A stretch of DNA of 64,000 nt from Strongylocentrotus droebachiensis (Eukaryota; Echinodermata; Echinoidea; Camarodonta; Strongylocentrotidae), in contig JAVYIG010006855.1 of the NCBI GenBank assembly GCA_035222895.1, forward strand, positions 46,756 to 110,755, given 5' to 3'. The notes beneath the pieces are model-generated. The model was not told the DNA's origin, did no database searches, and was given only the letters and a program-made list of their open reading frames with translations. Below are positions 34,258 to 46,040 of this stretch, piece by piece. Within the stretch, counting starts at the first letter, position 1, and each line of letters begins with the position of its first letter. The translations under genes were made by a program, and so were the position numbers.

Positions 34258-34774
34258 CAGTAGAGACAGTAGAGAAAGGTCTCAAATCATGATACAGAAA
34301 TGTACAGGATCAATGTGTGGACTTGAGAACTTGGAACTGAGCCTTCCATTACCCAGAAAGTTACGGTATTCACTTCTGATCCCGTTTTTAGGTTAGGCTC
34401 ATTCTCTCGTGATGCTTGAAAACATGGCTTTTATTTTATTCCTTTATAATGATGTGAGTGTACTACTACTAGGTCGAGCATACTGGCATTGATTTGACAA
34501 GTTTTTTTCATTCAGCTCTATTCTCCATGATCTTTGGGAGTTCCTGCCTTGGTAGAATGCCTTGGTGTCTGTTTCTAGTGAGTGTAATATGCTTCATATT
34601 GCTGTATCATCATGGTCCTTCTGTACTACAGTGTATTTATCATTAGACAGATATATCAAAGGCATCACAATTATTAACTGTTTCCAGCGTAAGATTAATC
34701 TATACATGTGTTAACTAGGTTGTCATGGAGTAGACCATGGGCCGAGGCATGAAATTGTGCTTAGTTTTGAACCA

Positions 34775-35332
34775 GTACCTCCACAATTCTTTTCAGCACA
34801 CGCTTGAACTTGAGTCTATAGCCCCAATTGGCTTGATGAGCTCTTTAAGCTCTTAGTTCCTGTATGTTTACAAAGCCATGTTGTACAGTAGTTTATTTTG
34901 AACACACTTGAAACAGTACCTCCACAATTTTTTTCAGCACACGCTTGAACTTGAGTCTAGCCCCAATTGGCTTGATTAGCTCTTTAAGCTCTTAGTTCCT
35001 GTATGTTCACAAAGCCATGTTGTACAGTAGTTTATTTTGTACACACTTGAAACAGTATACCACCACAATTCTTTTCAGCACACGCTTGAACTTGAGTCTA
35101 GCCCGAATTGGCTTGATTAGCTCTTTAAGCTCTTAGTTCCTGTATGTTTACAAAGCCATGTTGTACAGTAGTTTATTTTGAACACACTTGAAACAGTACC
35201 TCCACAATTTTTTTCAGCACACGCTTGAACTTGAGTCTAGCCCGAATTGGCTTGATTAGCTCTTTAAGCTCTTAGTTCCTGTATGTTCACAAAGCCATGT
35301 TGTACAGTAGTTTATTTTGTACACACTTGAAA
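34775..35332 (+). repeat. Four tandem ~141-bp repeats in the COG8 3' region
   Basis: The units start at CCACAATT (34781, 34922, 35063, 35202; spacing 141, 141, 139). Units 1 and 3 share TGTATGTTTACAAAG and TTTATTTTGAACACAC, while units 2 and 4 share TGTATGTTCACAAAG and TTTATTTTGTACACAC, implying duplication of a dimer. No frame is conserved. Confidence 0.9.
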
Positions 35333-35339
35333 CACTTGA

Positions 35340-36130
35340 TAAGAGTTAAGAATACAAATGTTGCATTGCCAGCCAAAGAAATCCTCTGACGGATCATCAT
35401 AGATTTGGGAGGAAATACCAGCACAAATGATGTGAAGCCATTGGTTACATTAAGTACACTTCAATCCCTTTTGATTATTTTTAACAGGTTTCATACAACA
35501 GGCACATGGGTAATTGTAGGCGTTAAAGACCATACGTAAACACTTCAAATTACAATTTTTAAAAAAAAGATTGAATTAAAAAAAAATTAAAATACAGTCA
35601 GTTCGAGTTCTTCAATTTACTTTTAAAAGATCGGTTAGGAATAAGGAGATCAACTGATCGTAGACCATGTCATTGTATCTGCAAAGAATTAATTCACTTA
35701 TAGCAGTGCATGATGAGTGGCGTGAAAAAGAAAATTTGTTTGGTATTTTCAATCGTTGGTTGTCATTATATGCACTAACCCGTTCGTCGAGAGCTGTCTG
35801 TAGAGCGATTAACGATCCGAGAAAACCTATTGCTGCGGAGATGTAGAGCTCGTTGGTCGGATTAGTTCCATGGTTACTCGACGAGTGGGTCACTGTATCC
35901 TTCCTCGGGCTTAGTGATGCGTGAACCACAGACCAGCTATACACACAGGACCTGTCAATAAGAAGATTACGTCTATACACGCACATTGCGATTACACAGG
36001 CATGAACTTTAGGCGACTTAAAAGGTCTCCTCCAACAAAAGAGGAGGGGCTAACTGAATAATAGAGAGGATTCATCCACACCAGCTTATCGTTGAGACGA
36101 GCGCTTAGTCCATTCTTGTAGGATGATGGC
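35340..36130. other. Region between COG8 and the recombinase-like cluster; one unassigned minus-strand ORF
   Basis: A 124-codon minus-strand open frame (35612-35986) reads through a predicted hydrophobic stretch (ISAAIGFLGSLIAL). I do not recognise it and see no duplicate of it, so it may be chance or an exon. The rest shows nothing recognisable. Confidence 0.35.
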
Positions 36131-36139
36131 TAATGACGA

Positions 36140-36900
36140 AATATTCAAGCTGCTTGGCAGAAAACCCCTGTTGAGCCAGCTATAGGTTGAAGATGTTGTC
36201 AACAGCATTGCAGATGAGGACTATGACGGTGTTCTGCACACTGTTGGGTCTTGACACGTTGCATATTTGGAGCATCATTTTGAAGGAGAAACCTCCCTTA
36301 TCCCCTCCTACCTTCAGCCATACTTCCCCTCCTGTTTCCTCAAAGGATTGAAAGTTCAGCCTGTGAAGAAAAATATTGTACCATTCTTGTGGTTGTTTTG
36401 AGTATTAATTCTTTCCACTTTCTTGTGGACCCCCCAAAAATTTACTAGCCCCAGGGCAAAAATTCTTTTATTTTATGAGTAAACTTTTTAGTATTCAAAA
36501 TATCACTTTCTCTTGATAAAACCTGAGATTTTACATGAAGCATGACATGAAAGACAACAAGATCTTTCCAATTTTGTCAGGTCAAAAATCTGCTTGCCCA
36601 ATCGGGTCACCAAAGTATGACTTTAATACATTTTTGCTGGCCCAAAGTGCAATTTCACTGGTCCCGGGCCACTGCGAGTGTCGAGCCTTGCATTATGTAT
36701 CCAATTTTGCATCCATTTGAATTCTTACCTCTCCATTAGCTTCTGCTCGACTGGAGACAAGCTTTCCTTAAGGTCCTTGTGGATGTGGTCGTCCTTGGTT
36801 TGTCGGTTAAGGAAACTCTTGGTTCTTATCCGGGCCACCTCTCATCCACTTCGCTTGTTGAACACCGTACATGCAACGAAAATGGCGTTTGCCAGTTTCC
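36140..36900. repeat. Segmental duplication, block 1
   Basis: Matches 38300-39030 at an offset of about 2155 bp (for example ATGAAGCATGACATGAAAG at 36535 and 38690; GAAAACCCCTGT...GAGCCAGC at 36160 and 38316). It ends inside a recombinase-like exon copy in both places. Confidence 0.85.
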
Positions 36901-37060
36901 TCCAGTCTGTGGAGGAGGATGATGTGTGGAGTTTGGCCGTCCCATCCACAATGGCCTTTTCCGTGAATGCCAAAAGCCTTCGTAGGTCTGCCGTGCTTGG
37001 CAGATCTTGTGCACGGAAGAAGACCCTCTCTTTGAGGGCTTGGCTGTTGATCCATCCTGA
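36727..37060 (-). pseudogene. Recombinase-like core exon copy (farthest downstream)
   Basis: The minus strand encodes FRAQDLPSTADLRRLLAFTEKAI, HTSSSS and the NKRSG-type arginine segment, ending at MER/GTAAGAATTC like the 429-bp array units. Its 5' part diverges after about 37040, so it lacks the acceptor and the KQDADNFKELF start. Confidence 0.65.
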
Positions 37061-37139
37061 TGAGAAATTTGGGTCAGGCTGGGTGGGAGGTATTTTGGCG
37101 GAACCAGCGCAGGGTTTACAGGTTAAACGATGAGTGTTA

Positions 37140-37687
37140 GCTTAGCAGATGGCTGTGGATTCTTCCTCAGATATCCCAAGATCGATGAAGACTTTCCTTA
37201 ATTTTGAGTAGATATTTTCATCTCTCGTAGCTTGCATTCCATAAAACAACTGATTTGACTTCCTAATGTATAGTTCCACGAGAAGGAGTTTCCTCTCAAT
37301 TCCTGTAGCATCTTCTTCAATCCTAAAGGCACGGTCCGATGTATCAGTTAATGCCAGCTAAGATAACAAATATACTGTATACATACCACAGTCCATAGTC
37401 ACTGCTCTTGCATACTCCGTGCCAGAGAAAAGCTGTGATTGTTGGATTTCAGTCAGTGCCAAACTGAGGAATTCTCTTGAAGGCGCACCATTGTCTATGC
37501 CGAACTCTGTATCAAACTGGACATTCAGCTTGGCACAAGGGTTGAAACGCTGTTTTTGGAATCCTCTAAATCCACTGTCAAGGACATCGCTCCTCTGGAC
37601 ATTGACAAGCTTTGAGGTTGAGGGGAGCTCTTCATCACACTGGCTGGCAAGTCTTGGAGGGATCTGATAAGGGAAATTAATGCACAT
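37140..37687 (-). CDS. HECT-like (G2E3-type) gene fragment, two exons
   Basis: The exon at about 37392-37663 has an acceptor (CTTATCAG) and donor (GTATGT). It encodes IPPRLASQCDEELP, VQRSDVLDSGFRGF and a block ending FGIDNGAPSREFLSLAL. The pattern D-x-G-x-P-x-R-E-F-x-x-L is typical of the HECT-like domain of G2/M-phase-specific E3 ubiquitin ligase-related proteins of fish and invertebrates. A possible further exon, 37140-37357, follows an acceptor (TTATCTTAG). It encodes DTSDRAFRIEEDATGIERK, VELYIRKSNQLFYGM and a stop. No active-site cysteine region is present, so this is a fragment, perhaps carried by an element. Confidence 0.5.
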
Positions 37688-37797
37688 TCATGATCATGAA
37701 GGTCTTTTCTTTGCACAAATTACTAAATATTAAAACTACTAAAAGCTACTAATTTGCCATCAAAGTCGGAATGCAACCCAGTGACCCCGACCTGTTC

Positions 37798-38049
37798 TCA
37801 TGGGGACTGCTCAAACAAAATGCATGCTGGGAATCTTGTTGGCCCTTGTTTCCATGAGCCAATCGTGCTCTGCACAGGTATGCCTCTAGAAACATGGTCG
37901 GCAGGGTTTATATTTCCTGGCACATATCTCCATTCGTCTGGATTTGATGCACTCTGGATTTCTCCATTCCTGGCTGATACAAATGGCTTGAACACTTGTG
38001 TGATCAGGCTGTCTGCCATTAACACTGTCTCCTCAAATACAAGGCTCAT
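37798..38049 (-). pseudogene. BEL/Pao-type retrotransposon fragment
   Basis: The minus-strand frame contains PDEWRYVPGNINPADHVSRG then GSWKQGPTRFP. The motif N-P-A-D-x-x-S-R-G followed by W...GP is characteristic of the segment between RNase H and integrase in BEL/Pao polyproteins. Only about 80 codons remain and there are no LTRs nearby. Confidence 0.75.
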
Positions 38050-38299
38050 GTTCCTTCTTGATTGTCGTGGAGAGCCTAGTTTAATAGTATGACTAGGTTA
38101 TAATCAACAATGTTTTTTTTCTCTCTGTATCCTCAATATTTTGTTCCTGCACAAAAGAAATCAAATGGAATATGCATGAATCATAGAGCAATCAAGCAAT
38201 GCTTATTAAACATGCAGGATACTATCATCATTATTTTCAAATAAACAAGATATGTAAATAGTAGACAGAGACAACTGTACCTCTATGTTTTTTTGCTAG

Positions 38300-39030
38300 T
38301 AGTTCTACCTCAGCAGAAAACCCCTGTAGAGCCAGCTGTAGATTGAATAATTATGCTGTCAACAGCATTAAAGATGAGGACTATGATGGTGTACTGCACA
38401 CTACTAGGTCTTGACACGTTGCATATTTGGATCATCATTTTAAAGGAGAAACCTCCCTGATCCCCTCCTACCTTCAGCCATACTTCCCCTCCTGTTTCCT
38501 CAAAGGATTGAAAGTTCAGCCTGTGAAGAAAAATATTGTACCATTCTTGAGGTTGTTTTGAGTATTCTTTCCCCTTTCTTGTGGACCCCCTAAAAATTTA
38601 CTGGCCCCAGGGCAAAAATTCTATATTTTATGAGTAAACTTTTTACTTTTTAAAATATCACTTTTTCTTGATAAAACCTGAGATTTTACATGAAGCATGA
38701 CATGAAAGGAAACAAGATCTTTCCAATTTTGTCAGGTCAAAAATCTGCTTGCCCAATCGGGTCTCCAAAGTATGACTTTAATACATTTTTGCTGGCCCGA
38801 AGTGCAATTTTACTGGTCCCGGGCCACTGCGAGTGCATTATTCAATTTTGCGTCAATTTGAATTCTTACCTCTCCATCAGCTTCTGCTCGACTGGAGACA
38901 AGCTTTCCTTTAGGTCCTTGTGGATGTGGTCCTCCTTGGTTTGTCTGGTACTGAAACTCTTGGTTCTTATCCGGGCCACCTCTCCTCCACGTCGCTTATT
39001 AAATACTGTACAAGCAACGAAAATGGCGTT
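38300..39030. repeat. Segmental duplication, block 2
   Basis: Second copy of 36140-36900. Its right end is a truncated recombinase-like exon (38870-39030) fused to the next unit at GCGTTTGCC|GTGCAATTG. Confidence 0.85.
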
Positions 39031-39054
39031 TGCCGTGCAATTGTTGATTCTTAC

Positions 39055-40310
39055 CTCTCCATCAGCTTCTGCTCGACTGGAGACAAGCTTTCCTTTAGGT
39101 CCTTGTGGATGTGGTCGTCCTTGGTTTGTCGGTTAAGGAAACTCTTGGTCCTAATCCTGGCCACCTCTCCTCCGCGTCGCTTGTTGAAGACCGTAGAGGC
39201 AACTAAAATGGCGTTTGCCAATTTTATCCAGTTTGCAGAGGAGGATGATGTGTGCAGTTTGGCCGTCCCATCCACAATGGCCTTTTCCGTGAATGCCAAA
39301 AGCCTTCGTAAGTCTGCCGTGCTTGGCAGATCTTGTGCACGGAAGAAGACCCTCTCTTTGATGGCTTGGCGGGCAGGGCTTGCAATAAGGTCTGTCCACT
39401 CTGCCTCGAACAGTTCCTTAAAGTTATCGGCATCCTGCTTCTGCGAGTGCATTATTCAATTTTGCGTCAATTTGAATTCTTACCTCTCCATCAGCTTCTG
39501 CTCGACTGGAGACAAGCTTTCCTTTAGGTCCTTGTTGATGTGGTCGTCCTTGGTTTGTCGGTTAAGGAAACTCTTGGTTCTTATCCGGGCCATCTCTCCT
39601 CCACGTCGCTTATTAAATACTGTACAAGCAACGAAAATGGCGTTTGCCAGTTTCCTCCAGTCTGTGGAGGAGGATGATGTGTGCAGTTTGGCCGTCCCAT
39701 CCACAATGGCCTTTTCCGTGAATGCCAAAAGCCTTCGTAAGTCTGCCGTGCTTGGCAGATCTTGTGCACGGAAGAAGACCCTCTCTTTGATGGCTTGGCG
39801 GGCAGGGCTTGCAATAAGGTCTGTCCACTCTGCCTCGAACAGTCCCTTAAAGTTATCGGCATCCTGCTTCTGTGAGTGCATTATTCAATTTTGCGTCAAT
39901 TTGAATTCTTACCTCTCCATCAGCTTCTGCTCGACTGGAGACAAGCTTTCCTTTAGGTCCTTGTTGATGTGGTCGTCCTTGGTTTGTCGGTTAAGGAAAC
40001 TCTTGGTTCTTATCCGGGCCATCTCTCCTCCACGTCGCTTATTAAATACTGTACAAGCAACGAAAATGGCGTTTGCCAGTTTCCTCCAGTCTGTGGAGGA
40101 GGATGATGTGTGCAGTTTGGCCGTCCCATCCACAATGGCCTTTTCCGTGAATGCCAAAAGCCTTCGTAAGTCTGCCGTGCTTGGCAGATCTTGTGCACGG
40201 AAGAAGACCCTCTCTTTGATGGCTTGGCGGGCAGGGCTTGCAATAAGGTCTGTCCACTCTGCCTCGAACAGTCCCTTAAAGTTATCGGCATCCTGCTTCT
40301 GTGAGTGCAT
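39055..40310 (-). repeat. Tandem array of a recombinase-like coding exon, 429-bp unit
   Basis: Three complete exons, 40298-39913, 39869-39484 and 39440-39055 (386 nt each), each have an acceptor (CTCACAG or CTCGCAG), an open frame and a donor (MER then GTAAGAATTC), separated by 43-nt spacers. Starts are exactly 429 bp apart. The encoded block begins KQDADNFK, passes DLPSTADLRRLLAFTEKAIV and FNKRRGGE (candidate catalytic-arginine segment), and ends SLSPVEQKLMER. The first two are virtually identical. A fourth copy (to 40342) is continuous with the upstream unit, and partial copies lie at 38870-39030 and 36727-37060. An exon of 386 nt (phase 2) cannot be spliced to itself in frame, so array exons are probably alternatives or debris. 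Confidence 0.8.
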
Positions 40311-40879
40311 TATTCAATTTTGCGTCAATTTGAATTCTTACCTCTCCATCAGCTTCTGCTCGACTGGAGACAAGCTTTCCTTTAGGTCCTTGTGGATGTG
40401 GTCGTCCTTGGTTTGTCGGTTAAGGAAACTCTTGGTTCTTATCCGGGCCACCTCTCCTCCACGTCGCTTATTAAATACTGTACAAGCAACGAAAATGGCG
40501 TTTGCCAATTTCCTCCAGTCTGTGGAGGAGGATGATGTGTGCAGTTTGGCCGTCCCATCCACAATGGCCTTTTCAGTGAATGCCGTGCTTGGCAGATCTT
40601 GTGCAAGGAAGAAGACCCTCTCTTTGAGGGCTTAGCGGGCAGGGCTTGCTATAAGGTCTGTCCACTCTGCCTCAAACAGTTCTTTAAAGTTATCGGCATC
40701 CTGCTTCTTTCTTGTGTCCCCCAACCGGATACACTGCCCCCTCTTGATCTGGCAACACTTTATAATACTGTGCCCGATGTGGATGCCAAGGGATGGGCTC
40801 TTCGTGAGCGTAACACCACTCATCGTTTGGTCTTCCTGAGGTATGCAAACCAGTTAGTCCTGTAGAAGTTTTCCAGACC

Positions 40880-43370
40880 TGGAAAAGTTGATAAGTACAA
40901 GGTTTTTTTGTTGATTTGTGTTCTAGATGGGTATTGAAGTAAAGTCAGCTTGGTTGCCAGCTTGGCAACCTTGGGCAACTTTTTTAATAGCCATATTAGC
41001 ATAATAATCTAATTAGCATATGTGCAATATGTTATAATGTCGCTAATCTCAATCCAGGAAGCCTGAAAACATGGATAATACGACTTTTCAAGGGTTTTCT
41101 ATTACAAGGAATTCATTTATGACACCAATTTTTATTTTATAAGTAATACAATTGTCTTAAATAGCATAATTAGCATAATATGTACAATATATGGACTTCA
41201 TTGTCATTGTTTATCTATAAAGCCTAAAAATGGTGCAATGCAGCATTGTAAATCACTTTTGAAAGATTAATCATTAATTCATGAGAAGATAATCCATGTA
41301 TATGTAGTATAATTAGCCTAATTAGCATAATAATCTAATTAGCATATATGTGCAATATGTAATAATGTTGCTAATCTTAATCCAGGAAGCCTGAAAATAT
41401 GGATATGACTTTTCAAGGGTTGTCTATGATGAGGAATTCATTTATGACACCAGTTTTTTTATTCCATGTAATGCAACTGTCTTAAATAGCACAATGAGCA
41501 TAATGAGCTAATAAGCATGCGTACAATATATGGACTTCATTGTCATTGCTTATCTATAAAGCCTAAAAATGGTGCAATGCAACATTGTAAATCACTTTTG
41601 AAAGACTAATCATTAATTCACGAGAAGATATTCCATGTAGATGTAGTATAATTAGCCTAATTAGCGTAACAATCTAATCAGCATATATGTGCAATACGTA
41701 ATGATGTTGTTAATCTTAATCCAGGAAGCCTGAAAACATGGATAATATGACTTTTCCAAGAATTCTGATTTGGTAAACATAGACAGATTGTGGTTCGCAC
41801 TGTTGTATTCAAAATCCCTGGCGTACGTACTTACCTGTCTCACCACATCATCAATTCCATCACTATCATCTACTTTAACCATCTTCAATGTGTTTCCGAC
41901 AGTCTCTCTAATCCAATGACTGAAGCCCAACCTTCAATGCGTATGATGACCCCGTCATTTCCTAAACATTTCATGAGGTTCGACAACATTGCCTTGCAAC
42001 CAAGATAACCACCACATTGGACATACAATTTGTGAAGCTAAATAGAGTCCCAAATAATTGATATTCTACATATGCTAATAACGCTTATTAGTACAATAAT
42101 CACATATTAAGCCAATTGCATTACTTAAAATAAAAACTGGTATCAAAACTGAATCCCTCGTCATGGAAAACCCTGGAAAAGTCATATTATCCATGTTTTC
42201 AGTCTACCTGGATTAAGATTAGCAACATTATTACATATTGCACTTACAGTATATATGCTAATTAGGCTAATTATATGACACCTACATGGAATATCTTCTA
42301 ATGAATTAATGTGTAGTCTTTCAAAAGGTCATTTACAATGTTGCATTGCACCATTTTTAGGCTGTAAAGATAAGCAATGACAATAAAGTCCATATATTGT
42401 ACATATTATGCTAATTATGCTATTTAAGACAATTGTATTACTTAAAAATTAAAATTGGTGTCATAAACAAATTCCTCGTCATGGAAAATCCTTGAAAAGT
42501 CACATTATCCATGTTTTCAGGCTTCCTGGATTAAGATTAGCAACATTATTACATATTGCACATATATGCTAATTAGATTATTATGCTAATTAGGCTAATT
42601 ATACTACATATACATGGAATATCTTCTCATGAATTAATGATTAATCTTTCAAAAGTGATTTACAATGTTGCATTGCACTATTTTTAGGCTTTATAGATAA
42701 ACAATGACGATTAAGTCCATATATTGTACATATGATGCTAATTATGCTATTTAAGACAATTGTTTTACTTAAAAATAAAAATTGGTGTCATAAATGAATT
42801 CCTTGTAATAGAAAACCCTTGAAAAGTCGTATTATCCATGTTTTCAGGCTTCCTGGATTAAGATTCGCAACATTATCACATATTGCACATGTATGCTAAT
42901 TTGATTGTTATGCTAATTAGGCTATATATACTACATAAACATGGTATATCTTCTAATTAATTAATGATTAATCTTTCAAAAGTGATTTACAATGTTGCAT
43001 TGCACCATTTTTAGGCTTTATAGACAAACAATGACAATGAAGTCCACATATTGTACATATTATGCTAATTATGCTATTTAAGACAATTGTATTACTTAAA
43101 AATAAAAAATTGGTGTCATAAATGAATTCCTTGTAATAGAAAACCCTTGAAAAGTCGTATTATCCATGTTTTCAGGCTTCCTGGATTGAGATTAGCAACA
43201 TTTTAACATATTGCACATATGCTAATTAGATTATTATGCTAATATGGCTATTAAAAACGTTGCCCAAGGTTGCTAAGCTGGCAACCAAGCTGAATTTACT
43301 TCAATACCAATCTAGAACACAAATCAACAAAAAAACCTTGTACTTATCAACTTTTCCAGGTCATGTACAT
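40880..43370. mobile_element. Foldback element with inverted arrays of ~325-bp repeats
   Basis: Outer ends are inverted: GGAAAAGTTGATAAGTACAAGG at 40881-40905 against the mirror at 43340-43362. Inward, the motif GCCTGAAAACATGGATAAT occurs at about 41064, 41386 and 41725, and its reverse complement at about 42187, 42505, 42830 and 43160. So three direct units on the left face four on the right. All units contain GCCTAAAAATGGTGCAATGC and TAATTAGCATA runs. The unique centre (41766-42030) holds an exon-like minus-strand piece. It interrupts recombinase-like unit 1. Confidence 0.85.
41831..42008 (-). pseudogene. Exon-like fragment at the centre of the foldback element
   Basis: The minus strand reads HWIRETVGNTLKMVKVDD, SDGIDDVVRQ and then a consensus donor CAG/GTAAGT at 41830. 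An acceptor-like TTGCAAG...ATG precedes it. Not recognised. Its composition differs from the AT-rich arms, so it may be a captured host exon. Confidence 0.4.
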
Positions 43371-44029
43371 GGTATATGGTACCGTCTACCGGACTAAGTC
43401 ATGTTGCTTCAACAACTGTGTCAAAGTTCCTCCCTCCTATGCATTCGTCAAGTGATAGTTTCCTGTTGGCGATTTCACTTGCTTTTACCACAAGACGGCC
43501 AAGCTGCCTCATGCGTTGGCCGATCTCGTTTTTTCTGGCTGCCCCCCTCCTTTCAAGTAGCATGGCCCCAAATCTGAGGATGAGAGGATCTTTTTTTACC
43601 GCATCTACTGTTCGCTCATCCCCCCTCTCTCTCATGCTGCTGACGATGACACGCCATACCCTCTCGCTGGTATTCAAGGAGGCTCCGTCGAGCAACATCC
43701 TTGCTTGCGCAATTGTGGAACTGCTGTTGTCCTCATGCTCGGTGGAATTGGGAGATGTGGCGTGACGGCCATTCCTTACATGCCTCCACATCTCTCCTGG
43801 ACTGACAAAGCCGAGGCACTGGATGCATGGAAGAAAATCCTCCACTACCCTCTGCTTTGTTGGCCTCCTGAGAATGAACAATTCTCCTTGTTTTTTGTCC
43901 AGAATTGAGAGGTTGTGCTAGAAGTTGCCCATAAGTCTCAGTTTCTCAAATCCACAATCCTTTTTTTTGTGGGGGAGGGCAATGAGGCTCATCCGCTGTA
44001 CTTTGAGGCTACGGAAATGGCTTCTTGTT

Positions 44030-44175
44030 CCATAAGCTCTCGATGAATTCACTGCAATGGTAATCCTCAATCTCTGATTGGACTGCAACATAATATTTTC
44101 CCTGCGTCTCGTATGAATGATTCATAAAAGTTGACATCTTGGCTGCATCGTAAGGAGCAAGGCATTCTCTGGTCT
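44030..44175 (-). pseudogene. Recombinase-like catalytic-tyrosine exon, copy 1
   Basis: The minus strand, after an acceptor-like GACCAG, encodes ECLAPYDAAKM, MNHSYETQGKYYVAV and CSEFIESLWNKK. The H-S-x3-T-x2-K-Y-Y pattern matches the C-terminal box of tyrosine recombinases, where the second Tyr would be the nucleophile. Copies: 45600-45870, 47281-47425, and altered ones near 51410-51545, 53905-54075 and 54520-54660. Confidence 0.6.
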
Positions 44176-44348
44176 CACCATTTTAAATGGGCATAAAAAG
44201 TGATCAATAAAACAGGAATAGAAAAAGACTACAACTTATGATGAATTTAATATTTGGTAAAACTGGAATATAACGCCAATTTTTAAAGCATTTAATGACA
44301 GCTTTCAAAGGCAAATATATTCAGGGTATAATTTTTACTATATACTGA

Positions 44349-45470
44349 TTAGGTTTGTCGGTCGTGGAAACACTGGTTCCTAATCCGGGCCACCTCTCCC
44401 CTACGTCGCTTGTTGAAGACCGTAGAGGCAACAAATATGGTGTTTGCCAATTTCCTCCAGTCTGCAGAGGACGATGACATGTGGAGTTTGGCCGTCCCAT
44501 CCACAATGGCCTTTTCGGTGTACGCCAAAAGCCTTCGTAAGTCAGCCGTGCTCGGCAGATCTTGTACACGAAAGAAGACCTTTTCTTTGAGGGCTTGGCA
44601 GGCAGGGCTAGTATTAGGTCTGTCCACTCTGCCTCGAACAGTTCCTTAAAGTTATTGGCATCCTGCTTCTTTCTTGAATCCCCCAACCGGATACACTGCC
44701 CCCTCTTAATCTGGCATCACTTTATTAAACTGTGCCCGATGTGGATGCCTAGGGATGGGCTCTTCGTGAGGCTTACACCACTCATGGTTCGGTCTTCTTG
44801 AGGTTGGCAAAGCAGTTGTGTTGCTTCAACTACTATGTCGAAGTTCCTCCCTCCTAAAGCATTCGTCAAGTGATCTCTTCTTGTTGGCGATTTCGCTTGC
44901 CTTTACTACAAGACGGCCAAGCTGCCTCATTCGTTGGCCGATCTCATTTTTTTTGGCTGCCCCCCTCCTGTCTAGCAGCATCGCCCCAAATCTGAGGATG
45001 AGTGGACCCTTCCTGACTGCATCTACTGTTCGCTCATCCCCCCTCTCCCTCATGCTGTTGACGATGACACACCATACCCTTTCGCTGGTATCCAAGGAGG
45101 CTCCGTCAAGCAACATTCTTGCCTGCGCAATTGTAGAAGTGCAGTTATTCTCGGGCTCGGTGGTATTTGTCAATGTGGCGTGACGGCAATTCCTCACATG
45201 CCTCCACATCTCTCCTAGGCTGACAAAGCCCAGACAGTGGATGCAGGGAAGAAAATCCTCCACCACCCTTGGCTCAGCTGGCCTCCTGAGATCGAACCAT
45301 TCTCCTTGCTTTTTATCCAGAATTGAGAGATTGTGCTGGAAATCGCCCAGAAGTCTCAGCTTCTCAAAACCACAATCATTTTTTTTGTAGGGGATGGCAA
45401 TGAGGCAGGCGACCTGAGGCTCATCCGAGTGCTGTACTTTGAGGCTACGGAAATGGCGTTTGCCAATTTT
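44349..45470 (-). pseudogene. Recombinase-like N-terminal unit 2 (frameshifted)
   Basis: Encodes the zinc-finger segment (PCIHCLGF, MWRHVRNCRHAT), the helical region and RSLDEC. A one-base insertion (CCTAAAGC instead of CCTATGC, about 44855) then shifts the frame. The rest (KQDANNFKELFEAEW to NKRRRGEVARIRNQCF) continues in another frame to 44349. The 3' end diverges before the KDDH...MER segment and its donor. Confidence 0.7.
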
Positions 45471-45599
45471 GTCCAGTCTGCAGAGGACGATGACGTGTGG
45501 AATTTGGCCGTCCCAGGTTTTTCAGGGCTCAGTGTGGAACTGGCTCCTGACTGAAAGCTTTCTTTGCTAACATATGTGTTATTATAGACACTTTAAACT

Positions 45600-45870
45600 A
45601 CCTTCTTGCTCCACAAGCCCTCAATGAATTCACTGCAATGGTAGTTTTCCATCTCCGTTTGGGCAGCAACATAGTACTTGCCCTGGGTCTCGTATGAATG
45701 GTTCATAAATGTATTTATGTCAGTTTTTAAAGGAATATTTGTAAACTCATCGCAATTCGGCTATGCCGCAATGATGTTTTTCATTAATAAACCAGTTATC
45801 TATCCATCTATCTATCTATAAAACTCGGCATCTTGGCCGCATCGTTAGGAGCAAGGCATTCTCTGGTCTC
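45600..45870 (-). pseudogene. Recombinase-like catalytic-tyrosine exon, copy 2, interrupted
   Basis: Same exon as 44030-44175 but split near 45710-45823 by about 115 bases that include a CTATCTATCTAT run. Confidence 0.6.
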
Positions 45871-46040
45871 ACCATTTTAAATGTGCATAAAAAGTGATCA
45901 ATAAACCAGAAATAGAAAGACGACTGCAACTTATGAATTGAAAATTTGGTAAAACTGCAATATAATGCCAATTTTCAAAGCATTTAATGACAGTTTTCAA
46001 AGGCAAATATATTTAGGGTATCATTTTTACTATATACTGA

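Larger units (their letters stand above)
40342..43990 (-). pseudogene. Recombinase-like N-terminal unit 1, split by a foldback element
   Basis: The 5' part (43990-43387) encodes ILRRPTKQRVVEDFLPC with the zinc-finger-like C-x2-C...H-x4-C pattern (PCIQCLGF, MWRHVRNGRH; the last cysteine is replaced by R/H here), then ERGDERTVDAVKKDPLILRFG and KLSLDECIGG. The 3' part (40860-40342) continues with TLTKSPSLGIHIGHSIIKCC, KQDADNFKELFEAEW and a stop codon at SPAR*. The 2.5-kb element 40880-43370 separates them. Stop and insertion make it non-functional. Confidence 0.7.

Noticed and set aside
34775-35332. CRISPR array
   Set aside because: Direct repeats of 141 bp without short repeat-spacer structure, in animal DNA.
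38920-40635. 571-codon plus-strand open frame, the longest in the window
   Set aside because: It is the antisense of the repeated recombinase-like exons. Its apparent repeats mirror the 429-bp array, while splice sites and conserved motifs are on the minus strand.
43376-43765. Plus-strand frames in the recombinase-like units (e.g. SSPLSLMLLTMTRHTLSLV)
   Set aside because: Antisense shadows of the minus-strand units; they recur at every unit only because the units are duplicated.
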